NCBI GenBank assembly: GCA_949288685.1
Contig: CASELB010000083.1
Span: 1 to 21,333, forward strand
Direction: 5' to 3'
Origin: an uncultured bacterium
Lineage (GTDB): Bacteria > Cyanobacteriota > Vampirovibrionia > Gastranaerophilales > Gastranaerophilaceae
DNA: 21,333 bases
Part shown: in pieces, positions 12,412 through 20,292 of the stretch
Layout of the letters: each line of letters starts with the position of its first letter
How positions within the stretch are numbered: the stretch's first letter is position 1
Made by a program: the position numbers and the translations under genes
The notes under the pieces: generated by a model
What the model saw: only the letters and a program-made list of their open reading frames with translations
The model's database searches: none
Told to the model about the DNA's origin: nothing

Positions 12412-15168
12412 ATGACGGATGTATCACAATTGATAGCTGCATTCCGTAGGAACCACCCGGAAAAGGGTTATCTTACCGATAAGCAGATTATCACAGAGAT
12501 GAGAGAAAATTTGTTGTCATTTACCTGGACAGAACAACAGATAATTCTGGAGGCTTTTAGCGGTATCCAGGAACCTGTTGGAGATATGACAAATTTTTCA
12601 CAATCAAAGAAAACTGACGCAAATGATCCGCTTGCAAAATTTATCCCGCAGGACGGTGCAGTTCCAAAGCCTAAAGAAACTAATAAAGGTTTCTGGGCGG
12701 GAGTTCTTGCTGCAGGTGCAGGTCTTGTAGCCTGGGTTGCTTCAAGAGGCAAAGTTAAACCATCTACTCTGGCTGCCGGTGCTGCTGTTGTCGCAGGCGC
12801 CGCTACGCTGGCAAGTTGCGACACGGGTGAAACTATTATCAACAACAACACAGATCTTGATGTTGATGTTCCTGCTCCTGATTTATCAGGAATAGAGACA
12901 TTAATACAAAAATTGATTGATGCTGTTGTTGACGGAAAGAACGCTAACAGTGCCGAAAACAAAGAGATTATAAAGGCATTGAACGAGATTCGCGACAGGA
13001 TGGATCGATTAGAACAAAAAGCGGACGAAAATTCTGCTGCTGTTAATAATATGATTAGCAGAATTCAGACAATTTTAACCGAAATGTTAACCGGAGACAA
13101 GGATAGAGCAGTAATCCTTAATGAAATTCTTAAAAAGCTTGAAGAAGACAATACTGCTAACCTTGATATTCTGAATAAAATTCTCAATACGGTTGAGGGC
13201 TTCAAGAATGGTCAGGATGCGTTTAATAATACTGCTACAGATATCCTGAATGAAATGCTGGGTAAACTGGACAGTATGAGTATTGCTGATAAGGATTTCT
13301 ATAATAAAGTTCTTGAGGCTATTCAGGATATTAGTATAGGCAATGCTGAATCTGCAGAAAAATATATGGAAGTTCTTAACAATATCTGGTCTGCAATTAA
13401 CAGCGGCAATGATATTTCTAATGCTCAAACGGCTATTCTTAATGATATTCTTTCAACAATTACTGATATTAAGAATGCGGCTCCTGAAGTTGCCGAGCAA
13501 TTATCGGCTATGTTGCAGCAGGTGTTAGATGCAGTTACTGCTAATAACAATCTTACAACTGAACAAACATCTGTTCTTAAGGATATCCTTAATATTGTTA
13601 GTTCAATTTCCAGTGCTACACCTGATGCAGTTGAAAAAATTTCAGGTCTGTTGAATGAAATTATTACTTCTGTTAAAGAGGGTACAAATGTTAATGTTGA
13701 GGGCTTTAAAACTGTCGCTGAATTACTTGAATCAATTAAATCCGGTAATGAGGCTAATACTGGAGCCATTATTGATACAATTAAAGCTATGTGGGAAGAT
13801 ATAGCTGCCGGTAATACCGAAATTATCAATGCCCTTAAAGAGTTAAGTACCTCAGGTGCGGCTAATAATAAAGAACTTATGGAATTTATCCAGGGGCTTT
13901 ATAATGACTCACAAATCAACTCTGATGAGCGTACTGATAAAATCGTTGATGCAATTAACAGTGTCGGTCAAATGGTTGCAAAACTTGAAAATACTGTTCA
14001 AACTACAGGTGATGCAATTTCTAACGCAATTAAAGGACTCAGTACAGATCTTAAAGCTCTTCTTGAGGCTTATCAAGAAGGTAATGCTACTACTCAGGAT
14101 GTTCTGTCACAGCTGCGCGCAATACTTAGTGCCGTTAACGAAGGCAACGGTATTGGTAATGTAACCAATGAATTGCTGGCAGAACTGTTAGATAAAGCTG
14201 ATCAGATTATTAATCAGGGCGGTGACTTTAAAGATTATACGGAAGTCCTTAATGAAATACTTGATGCAATCAACGCTGTTGCTGCAGGTATCGGTGATAT
14301 TAAATTGAGTCTTGGTGAAAGCAATGCTAATATTACTGCCGCGTTAGAGGAAATTATCAATAATCAAAATATTCAAACAGAAGCACTTAATAAATTTGCG
14401 GCAGAAAGCAAAGCAAATCAAGAAAAATTAATTGAGCAAGGTAATGACATTATCGCTAAATTAGACAAAATCGGTGCTGATTTAGGTCAAGGTATTTCTA
14501 CTATAATAGAAAAACTGAAAGACAGCGATGCGCAGCTTGCCGCACAACTTGCTGCACTTGTTGACGCCTTGGGCTTGAAAATGGATGATAACGGTCAGGC
14601 TATAGTTAACGCTATTGAAGGTCTGAAAGGCAACCTGACAGCTATTGAGGATGCTATTAATAACTTGATTAAAATAGCCGGCAATGATAGTGTAGACCTT
14701 ACAACGACTAACAATCTGATACAAACAGTAATTAACCTGCTGGCTCAACAAGAAGATCCTGTATTAGATCTGAGCGAAGTAACTTCATTACTCGCAGCAA
14801 ATAATGAGTTACTGGAACAACTGCTTAATAAAGAAACCGGCGGTACAATTGATACCGGTGCAATAGAGCAAGCTCTGGCTGATATTCTTGAGGCTGTAAA
14901 AAATATGAATGTCGGCGGTTCCGGTGGCAATGTTGACCTTACAACAACAAACAACCTGATACAAACATGTATCAATCAGTTGTCACTGTTAGTACAGGCA
15001 TCATCTACAAATACCGATATCATGGCAAGTGTAACCAACCTCGGTACACAATTAACAGAAGTTATTGCCAACTTGCAGTCCGGTAATGTTACAACTGATG
15101 AAATCAATGCAAAACTTGATGAAATCATGGCGGCTATTAATAGTCTTACAAACAGTATTAACGCTTAA
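12412..15168 (+). CDS. Large helical-repeat protein (918 aa) with hydrophobic hairpin and lipobox-like LASC; function unknown
   Basis: Not recognised. Residues 1-50 look like a small helical domain (YLTDKQIITEMRENLLSFTW). Residues 51-92 are a polar linker. Two hydrophobic stretches, about 93-111 and 118-135, are separated by a basic turn (RGKVKP). The second ends LASC-D (Cys136), a pattern like a lipoprotein signal but placed internally. From about 158 to the end the sequence is acidic, Asn/Ala/Ile/Leu-rich helix with recurring units such as ILNEIL, ILNKIL, ILNEML, ILNDIL and LKDIL, suggesting a long fibrous or coiled-coil rod. VDLTTTNNLIQT occurs twice (761 and 841) exactly 80 residues apart. 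Only two Cys are present. AAAGGAG lies 8 nt before the ATG, and a strong terminator follows. A surface rod, tape-measure-like or polar structural protein are all possible. Confidence 0.88.
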   Translation: MTDVSQLIAAFRRNHPEKGYLTDKQIITEMRENLLSFTWTEQQIILEAFSGIQEPVGDMTNFSQSKKTDANDPLAKFIPQDGAVPKPKETNKGFWAGVLAAGAGLVAWVASRGKVKPSTLAAGAAVVAGAATLASCDTGETIINNNTDLDVDVPAPDLSGIETLIQKLIDAVVDGKNANSAENKEIIKALNEIRDRMDRLEQKADENSAAVNNMISRIQTILTEMLTGDKDRAVILNEILKKLEEDNTANLDILNKILNTVEGFKNGQDAFNNTATDILNEMLGKLDSMSIADKDFYNKVLEAIQDISIGNAESAEKYMEVLNNIWSAINSGNDISNAQTAILNDILSTITDIKNAAPEVAEQLSAMLQQVLDAVTANNNLTTEQTSVLKDILNIVSSISSATPDAVEKISGLLNEIITSVKEGTNVNVEGFKTVAELLESIKSGNEANTGAIIDTIKAMWEDIAAGNTEIINALKELSTSGAANNKELMEFIQGLYNDSQINSDERTDKIVDAINSVGQMVAKLENTVQTTGDAISNAIKGLSTDLKALLEAYQEGNATTQDVLSQLRAILSAVNEGNGIGNVTNELLAELLDKADQIINQGGDFKDYTEVLNEILDAINAVAAGIGDIKLSLGESNANITAALEEIINNQNIQTEALNKFAAESKANQEKLIEQGNDIIAKLDKIGADLGQGISTIIEKLKDSDAQLAAQLAALVDALGLKMDDNGQAIVNAIEGLKGNLTAIEDAINNLIKIAGNDSVDLTTTNNLIQTVINLLAQQEDPVLDLSEVTSLLAANNELLEQLLNKETGGTIDTGAIEQALADILEAVKNMNVGGSGGNVDLTTTNNLIQTCINQLSLLVQASSTNTDIMASVTNLGTQLTEVIANLQSGNVTTDEINAKLDEIMAAINSLTNSINA
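14692..14742 (+). repeat. Internal direct repeat of the large protein gene, copy 1
   Basis: Encodes residues 761-777, VDLTTTNNLIQTVINLL. It matches copy 2 (14932-14982) at 15 of 17 residues with mostly the same codons, offset by exactly 240 bp. Confidence 0.85.
14932..14982 (+). repeat. Internal direct repeat of the large protein gene, copy 2
   Basis: Encodes residues 841-857, VDLTTTNNLIQTCINQL. A glycine-rich hinge (NVGGSGGN) immediately precedes this copy. No such hinge precedes copy 1. Confidence 0.85.
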
Positions 15169-15184
15169 CAGGTGTTCAAAAAGA

Positions 15185-15230
15185 AGAAGGGCGCGGCTTA
15201 TTTAAGCCGCGCCCTTCTGTTATATTTAAT
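15185..15230 (+). terminator. Rho-independent terminator after the large repeat protein gene
   Basis: AGAAGGGCGCGGCTT (15185-15199) pairs perfectly over 15 bp with 15204-15218 around an ATTT loop, followed by GTTATATTTAATTATT. Its right arm lies where the -35 of the next promoter would be. Confidence 0.9.
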
Positions 15231-15235
15231 TATTG

Positions 15236-15244
15236 TGCTATAAT
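15236..15244 (+). promoter_or_regulatory. Extended -10 promoter of the isocitrate dehydrogenase operon
   Basis: TGC-TATAAT is a perfect extended -10. The predicted start is near 15251, leaving a leader of about 12 nt that contains the AGAGG ribosome binding site (15253-15257). The -35 position falls in the terminator arm and has no good TTGACA match, as is common for extended -10 promoters. Confidence 0.75.
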
Positions 15245-15262
15245 ACTTTAAAAGAGGTATTT

Positions 15263-16261
15263 ATGAAAACAATTACATTAATTCAAGGTGACGGAATAGG
15301 ACCGGAAATAATAAATTCGGCGGTGAAAATTATAGATGCTGCAAAGGTTAACATTGATTGGGATTTGCAGACTGCAGGCGCCGGAGTAATAGAAAAAGAA
15401 GGTTCGCCGCTTCCCGCTCGCGTACTTGAGTCGGTAAGAAAGAACGGCGTTGCTCTGAAATCTCCGGTTACAACTCCTATCGGCAAGGGGTTTCGTTCGG
15501 TAAATGTTACTTTAAGAAAAGAGCTTGATTTGTACGCGAATTTACGTCCGTGCTGTAATATTCCGTCCGTTAAAACACGTTTTGATAATGTAGATATTGT
15601 TGTTGTAAGAGAAAATACGGAAGATTTGTACGCCGGCGTTGAAAAAATGATTGATAATAATACCGCGCACAGTATAAAAATAATTACACGCAAGGCGTCT
15701 GAACGGATTGCAAAATTTGCGTTTGAATACGCTGTCAAAAATAACAGAAAACAGGTTTCAGCAGTTACTAAGGCTAATATTTGCAAACTCTCTGACGGAT
15801 TATTTTTAGAGTCTGCAAGAAAAATTGCCGCGGAGTATCCGCAGGTACAGTTTAAGGAAATACTTGTTGATAACTGTTGTATGCAGCTTGTGCAAAACCC
15901 CTCTCAGTTTGATGTTTTGTTATTGCCAAACTTATACGGCGATATTGTTTCAGACCTGACAGCAGGGCTTATAGGCGGTCTTGGTGTTGCTCAAGGTGCA
16001 AATATTGGTGAAAATTGTGCGGTGTTTGAACCGGTACACGGCTCGGCGCCTGATATAGCAGGACAGGACAAAGCTAACCCGACTGCAATTATTTTAAGTG
16101 CGGTCGAAATGCTGAATTATATCGGTGAAAAAGAAAAAGGTCAGATGATTAAAAATGCTCTGTTTGAAACTTTTAAACAGGGAATTTTTACGGTCGATTT
16201 GGGCGGGGGCGTTTCTTGCTCAGAATTTACGGATAAGATTATTAAAAATTTACAGGAGTAA
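15263..16261 (+). CDS. NAD-type isocitrate dehydrogenase, isocitrate/isopropylmalate dehydrogenase family
   Basis: This enzyme oxidatively decarboxylates a 2-hydroxy acid, most likely isocitrate to 2-oxoglutarate. GDGIGPEI lies at residues 9-16. SPVTTPIGKGFRSVN and RKELDLYANLRPC resemble the IDH3 branch, as does VRENTEDLYAGVE. NLYGDIVSDL gives the metal-binding aspartates. In HGSAPDIAGQDKANP an Asp stands where NADP enzymes have Lys, so NAD is the expected cofactor. At 332 residues it is typical. The frame can be opened earlier at TTG 15233, but that codon overlaps the -10 box and lies before the predicted transcription start, so ATG 15263 is preferred. It leads an operon with the 195-residue unknown and ade. 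Homoisocitrate or isopropylmalate dehydrogenase cannot be fully excluded. Confidence 0.9.
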   Translation: MKTITLIQGDGIGPEIINSAVKIIDAAKVNIDWDLQTAGAGVIEKEGSPLPARVLESVRKNGVALKSPVTTPIGKGFRSVNVTLRKELDLYANLRPCCNIPSVKTRFDNVDIVVVRENTEDLYAGVEKMIDNNTAHSIKIITRKASERIAKFAFEYAVKNNRKQVSAVTKANICKLSDGLFLESARKIAAEYPQVQFKEILVDNCCMQLVQNPSQFDVLLLPNLYGDIVSDLTAGLIGGLGVAQGANIGENCAVFEPVHGSAPDIAGQDKANPTAIILSAVEMLNYIGEKEKGQMIKNALFETFKQGIFTVDLGGGVSCSEFTDKIIKNLQE

Positions 16262-16264
16262 TTT

Positions 16265-16852
16265 ATGACAGTATTAGAAAAAACAGTTAAATTTGACCCG
16301 GGCTGGGGACATTATGTTCTGGTATATTCCGGAAGTGTTGAATACCTTTACAGAGATATAAACAAGTTTAAAAACTTAAGTCAGCGTAGTTTTAAGTTTA
16401 AACAGTACTTCCCTAAAATTGTTAAACTCCTTGAAAATAATATAGGATTTTACCTGGGGTGTTTGTTATGGGCTGTTTACTTAAAAAACTCGGATGATGC
16501 TGATTTTTTAGGTAATCATTGTCTCGGACAGAAGTATGATGAAAATGCGCCGGATTTGGAGATTGATTATATTTTGACAAGTATTGATAAACTTAAAAAC
16601 GATTATAAGTATTACACCGGCAAAACTACAGATTTCCCTGAAGTTTATAAAACTATACTTGTTACTTATAATGAATTTTCTATACTGAATAAGGGCTTTA
16701 CGGAAACCAGAAATACCACTGACTTAAAGCTCCCTTCTAACCTAAAAACTCCTTCTAAAGAAGAGTTGGAAAAAATAAATTCTTCTATAGAATCGGTAGT
16801 TGAATCAGGAAAACTGGAAGAACTTATCCCGCTTGCAGATATTATATTATAA
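16265..16852 (+). CDS. Protein of unknown function (195 aa) between isocitrate dehydrogenase and adenine deaminase genes
   Basis: Not recognised. It begins 3 nt after the previous stop, with AGGAG (16255-16259) inside the end of that gene, and ends 10 nt before ade, so it is a true operon member. The protein looks soluble and mixed alpha/beta: an aromatic-rich N-terminus (FDPGWGHYVLVYSGSVEYLY), a moderately hydrophobic helix around 56-72 (NNIGFYLGCLLWAVYL) that is too polar at its ends for a clear membrane span, and a charged helical C-terminus (SKEELEKINSSIESVVES). No catalytic motif or metal-binding set is seen. Nothing in the context explains its role. Confidence 0.85.
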   Translation: MTVLEKTVKFDPGWGHYVLVYSGSVEYLYRDINKFKNLSQRSFKFKQYFPKIVKLLENNIGFYLGCLLWAVYLKNSDDADFLGNHCLGQKYDENAPDLEIDYILTSIDKLKNDYKYYTGKTTDFPEVYKTILVTYNEFSILNKGFTETRNTTDLKLPSNLKTPSKEELEKINSSIESVVESGKLEELIPLADIIL

Positions 16853-16862
16853 GGAAAAAATT

Positions 16863-18611
16863 ATGTCGCGTGAACGTATAATAAATACGGCAAGAGGACT
16901 TGAAAAAGCAGATCTTGTTATTAAAAATGCCAACATTGTAAATGTACTGACGGATGAAGTTTATAAGGCTGATATAGCAATAACTGACGGAATTATTGCG
17001 GGTGTCGGTGACGGCTATTCAGGTATTCGCGAAATTGATGCTGAGGGTAAGTTTATTTCTCCTTCATTCATTGACGGGCATGTTCATCTGGAAAGTTCTA
17101 TGCTGCTGCCGTCTGAGTTTGCCAAACTTGTAGTACCTGCAGGAACTACAACGGTTATTGCGGATCCTCACGAAATATCAAATGTTCTGGGGCTGCACGG
17201 TATAAGTTTTTTGAAAAATGCTGTAGAAGGTTTGCCTCTGGATGTTTATTGTACCCTGCCGTCCTGTGTTCCGGCTACTGCTTTTGAAACGTCAGGTTTT
17301 GACCTGCAAAGTTATGATTTATCAATGCTTATAGACCGACCGTGGGTTTTAGGGCTTGCAGAGATGATGAATTTTACAGGCGTACTTAATAATGACCCTG
17401 TTGTGATGTCTAAGATTGAACTTGCACAACAGTATAACAAACGTATAGACGGGCATGCTCCGCAATTGAGCGGAAAGGATTTGTGCGCATACGCAGCATC
17501 CGGTGTAGCCTCAGATCATGAGTGTACAACTCCGGATGAAGCAATAGAAAAATTAAGACTGGGAATGTATCTTATGATACGGGAAGGGTCAGCGGCGAAG
17601 GATTTAAAAGCGCTTATTCCGGTTCTGCTTACTCATAATACTGATAAATGTATGTTTGTAACAGATGACAGACACCCGCAGGATTTGAGACCGCATATTA
17701 ACGGCATGGTGAAAGTATGCGTAGAAGCGGGGTTGAGTCCTGTTAAAGCGGTTAAAATTGCAAGTCTTAATACTGCTGAATACTTCGGGCTGAAAAATGT
17801 CGGGGCAATCGCGCCGGGATATAAGGCGGATTTACTTGTTCTGCCTGATCTTGTGAATTTTGAACCTGAACTTGTACTGAAAAACGGTAATATTGTTGCG
17901 CAAAACGGGAAATTGCTTTATGAAATTAATTCAACCTTACAGGGCACTGCAAGAGGGTCCGTAAATGTAAGGTGGATTGAACGTTCCGATTTCAAAATTA
18001 AAACGTCAGTTAATGACGGTGAAGCGTTTGTAAAGGCAATACAGGTAATTCCGAACCAGCTTATTACAAAAGTCTATGATGCAAAAGTTAATATAGTCAA
18101 CGGTTGTGCAGAGCCGAATTTAAATGATGATATTCTTAAAATTTGTGTAATAGAACGTCATAGAGCGTCAGGAAATATCGGATGTGGTTTTGTCCGCGGA
18201 TTTGGCTTGAAGTCCGGTGCAATGGCGTCAACAGTTGCCCACGATTCCCATAATATGGTCATAGTGGGGACAAATGACGAAGATATGTACCGTGCTGCCG
18301 TTCGGCTTATAAAACTGCAGGGCGGGAAGGTCGTTATAAATAACGGGGAAGTTATGGCTGAACTTCCGCTGCCGATTGCTGGCTTGATTTCTGATAAAGA
18401 TTACGGATACGTTATTGAACATTGCGATGAATTAAATAAAGCGGCTGCAAGTCTCGGGTGTACTCTTAGTGATCCGTTTATGGCAATGGGTTTCCTCTCG
18501 CTGCCTGTAATTCCGGAAATAAAAATAACCGATAAAGGGGTATTTGATACCGAAAAATTTGATTTTATTGATATTTTTGAAAAATCAAATGCAGCGGTTC
18601 GTATTAATTAG
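16863..18611 (+). CDS. ade: Adenine deaminase (Ade), EC 3.5.4.2
   Basis: Ade deaminates adenine to hypoxanthine in purine salvage. It is an amidohydrolase-fold metal enzyme of 582 residues, matching the family. Signatures: the opening DLVIKNANIVNVLTDEVY, metal ligands in FIDGHVHLESSM, GTTTVIADPHEISNV, KRIDGHAPQLSG, ASDHECT, FVTDDRHPQDL, and the GAIAPGYKADLLVLPDL return to the beta-sandwich. The C-terminal domain has ASTVAHDSHNMVIVG and a long family-typical tail (PLPIAGLIS, DPFMAMGFLSLPVIP). AAGGA at 16851-16855 is 7 nt before ATG 16863. Upstream openings of the frame overlap the previous gene and are not needed. It ends in TAG, with the convergent zinc-ribbon gene ending 8 bp further on. Confidence 0.97.
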   Translation: MSRERIINTARGLEKADLVIKNANIVNVLTDEVYKADIAITDGIIAGVGDGYSGIREIDAEGKFISPSFIDGHVHLESSMLLPSEFAKLVVPAGTTTVIADPHEISNVLGLHGISFLKNAVEGLPLDVYCTLPSCVPATAFETSGFDLQSYDLSMLIDRPWVLGLAEMMNFTGVLNNDPVVMSKIELAQQYNKRIDGHAPQLSGKDLCAYAASGVASDHECTTPDEAIEKLRLGMYLMIREGSAAKDLKALIPVLLTHNTDKCMFVTDDRHPQDLRPHINGMVKVCVEAGLSPVKAVKIASLNTAEYFGLKNVGAIAPGYKADLLVLPDLVNFEPELVLKNGNIVAQNGKLLYEINSTLQGTARGSVNVRWIERSDFKIKTSVNDGEAFVKAIQVIPNQLITKVYDAKVNIVNGCAEPNLNDDILKICVIERHRASGNIGCGFVRGFGLKSGAMASTVAHDSHNMVIVGTNDEDMYRAAVRLIKLQGGKVVINNGEVMAELPLPIAGLISDKDYGYVIEHCDELNKAAASLGCTLSDPFMAMGFLSLPVIPEIKITDKGVFDTEKFDFIDIFEKSNAAVRIN

Positions 18612-18619
18612 AGTATTGT

Positions 18620-19036
18620 TTACCCTCTGCTTACCTTTTTATCAAAGAAGGGCAGCAGTTTTAACACCTGATTTTCTCCGTCGAAGTCCTGCCAGCACTG
18701 GGTTGTTCTGCTAAATGCGCCGTCCTCCATTGCACGTTTTATAAGTACTGCATAGTTAATGTTTACAAAGTCGATTTTTGATAATTTTTCGAGATAAAAA
18801 TCACTCCCGCCGCAATTATGGCAAAACTTTTCGGCGGGAATGACATCTTCACCCTTCTTCACGCTTTGTAATCTTACTCCGCAGCATTTGCAGCGGGTTA
18901 TGTACCACTCATTAACTATATATCTCCCGCAATCCGGACAGTATTCCCCGTCAGACATAGGTGATACTTTGTCATGTTTGCATTCATTTTGCGGTATAAA
19001 GTTGTAGAATAACTCAAGCAGCAGGTTGTTTAGCAT
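18620..19036 (-). CDS. Zinc-ribbon protein of unknown function (138 aa)
   Basis: The family is not recognised. Cysteine pairs at 33/36 (CPDC), 49/52 (within RCKCCG) and 72/75 (CHNC) suggest one or two zinc ribbons. Cys19 with His21 may be a further half-site. The C-terminal 60 residues lack cysteines apart from Cys114 and contain a helix (NYAVLIKRAMEDGAF) and an FDGENQVLKLLPFF stretch. A TGGAGA ribosome binding site (complement around 19046-19051) precedes the ATG. A nucleic-acid or protein-binding regulator is plausible but unproven. It is divergent from the glycosyltransferase and convergent with ade. Confidence 0.75.
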   Translation of the reverse strand: MLNNLLLELFYNFIPQNECKHDKVSPMSDGEYCPDCGRYIVNEWYITRCKCCGVRLQSVKKGEDVIPAEKFCHNCGGSDFYLEKLSKIDFVNINYAVLIKRAMEDGAFSRTTQCWQDFDGENQVLKLLPFFDKKVSRG

Positions 19037-19064
19037 TTGTCGTTTTCTCCATTTTTATAGTAGT

Positions 19065-19092
19065 TATTTAATGTAATTTTTAACAATGTCAA
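19065..19092 (-). promoter_or_regulatory. Candidate promoter of the zinc-ribbon gene
   Basis: A perfect TTGACA on the minus strand (complement of 19087-19092) with a weak TAAATA (19065-19070) 16 bp away. The -10 is poor, so the assignment rests mainly on the -35. Confidence 0.35.
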
Positions 19093-19108
19093 GTTTTTGC
19101 ATTATTTG

Positions 19109-19117
19109 TGTTAATAT
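19109..19117 (+). promoter_or_regulatory. Extended -10 promoter of the glycosyltransferase gene
   Basis: TGT-TAATAT matches an extended -10. The predicted start is near 19124 with a leader of about 19 nt. No clear -35 is present. It overlaps the divergent zinc-ribbon control region. Confidence 0.45.
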
Positions 19118-19142
19118 AAAACGTAATATTTGAGTTGAGTTT

Positions 19143-20177
19143 ATGAGCGACAGAATTAAATTTTCAATAGTAATACCTGTATATAATGTTGAGCCTTATA
19201 TACGAACCTGTTTGGACAGTATTTTGAACCAGACATTTGGTGATTTTGAGGTTGTGTGTGTAGATGACGGCTCAACGGATAAATCACTTGCAATTTTGAG
19301 GGAATATGAAGCAAAAGACGGTCGTATAAAGGTTTATACTGAAGAAAACCTGGGGTCGGGTGTTGCAAGGAATTATGGTATCAGTATGGCAAAAGGGGAG
19401 TATCTGGTATTTATTGACCCTGATGATTGGGTTGAGCCGGATTATCTTGAGACGGTGCTGGATACTTTTAATAAAACAGGTGTGGAAATCGTCCAATTTG
19501 ATTACAAAAAGATAAATGAAATATCAAAAAAAGAGCAGTTATATATTTATCAGCATGAAAATAAAAAATTTGGCGGGAAAAAGAATTTGTTTAAAGAGCC
19601 TTACTATAATTGGTGTGATTTTAAAGATGCCAGACTTTTTGAGCGCCGGGCAATGGTGTGGGATAAAGTATATTTGATGGATTTTATAAAGGAAAATAAA
19701 TTAGAATTTGCCCCGACAAAACACGGTGAGGACAACTTATTTTCTTTTGGTGCAATATTAAAAGCAAGTAAGGTATTTTATTTGAACAAAGTTTTGTACA
19801 ATTACCGTTTTCGTCCCGGCTCCGCAGTTAATCGCAAATCTGCTGACTTGTTCTGTGTTATTGATAATATAAGGTATTTAAAAGAATTTCTTGAACAAAA
19901 TAATTTTTTGCCGGAGTTAATGAAAGATTTTACGGTATATAAGACAAAACAAATCTGGGGGTTCTATTATAACGTTCCTGACGATAAAAAGAGCGAATAT
20001 CTTGATAAAGTCAAAAACGTGTTATCGGATAAAGAATTTAAAGAACTAAATGATAAAATAAAAAATAAAGGTTTTTCTTGGTTAGAAAAAGTTTTTTCTA
20101 TGAAAAACAGATATGATAATGCGAAAAAATCTAAAATAATAACTATTTTGGGAGTTAAGATTACAATAAACGCCTAA
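19143..20177 (+). CDS. Family 2 glycosyltransferase
   Basis: A GT-A fold enzyme that transfers sugar from a nucleotide-sugar donor, probably for surface polysaccharide or glycan synthesis. The N-terminal domain is classic GT2: FSIVIPVYNVEPYIRTCLDSI, VCVDDGSTDKS, NLGSGVARNYGISMAKGEYL and the metal-binding FIDPDDW (Asp92, Asp94, Asp95). HGEDNLFSF is the expected acceptor/base region. The C-terminal 100 residues are Lys-rich and end SKIITILGVKITINA, a tail seen on many gut-bacterial GT2 proteins. Length is 344 residues. The ribosome binding site is weak. No other polysaccharide gene is adjacent and a terminator follows, so it stands alone; donor and acceptor cannot be told. Confidence 0.94.
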   Translation: MSDRIKFSIVIPVYNVEPYIRTCLDSILNQTFGDFEVVCVDDGSTDKSLAILREYEAKDGRIKVYTEENLGSGVARNYGISMAKGEYLVFIDPDDWVEPDYLETVLDTFNKTGVEIVQFDYKKINEISKKEQLYIYQHENKKFGGKKNLFKEPYYNWCDFKDARLFERRAMVWDKVYLMDFIKENKLEFAPTKHGEDNLFSFGAILKASKVFYLNKVLYNYRFRPGSAVNRKSADLFCVIDNIRYLKEFLEQNNFLPELMKDFTVYKTKQIWGFYYNVPDDKKSEYLDKVKNVLSDKEFKELNDKIKNKGFSWLEKVFSMKNRYDNAKKSKIITILGVKITINA

Positions 20178-20197
20178 TCTATTAACAAAAGTTTGTA

Positions 20198-20221
20198 AAC
20201 TTCTGGACGGAGTTTTTTTTT
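20198..20221 (+). terminator. Short hairpin terminator after the glycosyltransferase gene
   Basis: AACTTC (20198-20203) pairs with GGAGTT (20209-20214), with one G-U pair and loop TGGAC, running directly into nine T residues (20213-20221). The stem is weak but the T-tract is good. Confidence 0.6.
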
Positions 20222-20231
20222 GGTGTATAAT
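20204..20231 (+). promoter_or_regulatory. Candidate promoter of the accD-accA transcript
   Basis: A perfect TATAAT at 20226-20231 with TGGACG (20204-20209) 16 bp upstream as a 4-of-6 match to TTGACA. The predicted start near 20238 leaves a leader of about 55 nt. It is nested with the glycosyltransferase terminator. Confidence 0.6.
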
Positions 20232-20292
20232 TTAGAGGTAATTTTAAATTATTTGTGTATTAGTTTTTTGAAACGGAGTTTACTGTTAATTT

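Noticed and set aside
12468..12962. Open frame of 164 codons on the minus strand inside the large repeat gene
   Set aside because: It lies fully antisense to a gene with a clear ribosome binding site and low-complexity codons. Its product is Ala/Ser/Pro-rich as expected for the reverse frame, and no ribosome binding site precedes it.
15233..15262. Earlier TTG start for the isocitrate dehydrogenase
   Set aside because: The codon lies upstream of the predicted transcription start and overlaps the -10 box; ATG 15263 has AGAGG at the right distance.
15283..15786. Open frame of 167 codons antisense to the isocitrate dehydrogenase gene
   Set aside because: The sense strand encodes intact family motifs throughout; the antisense product has no recognisable motif.
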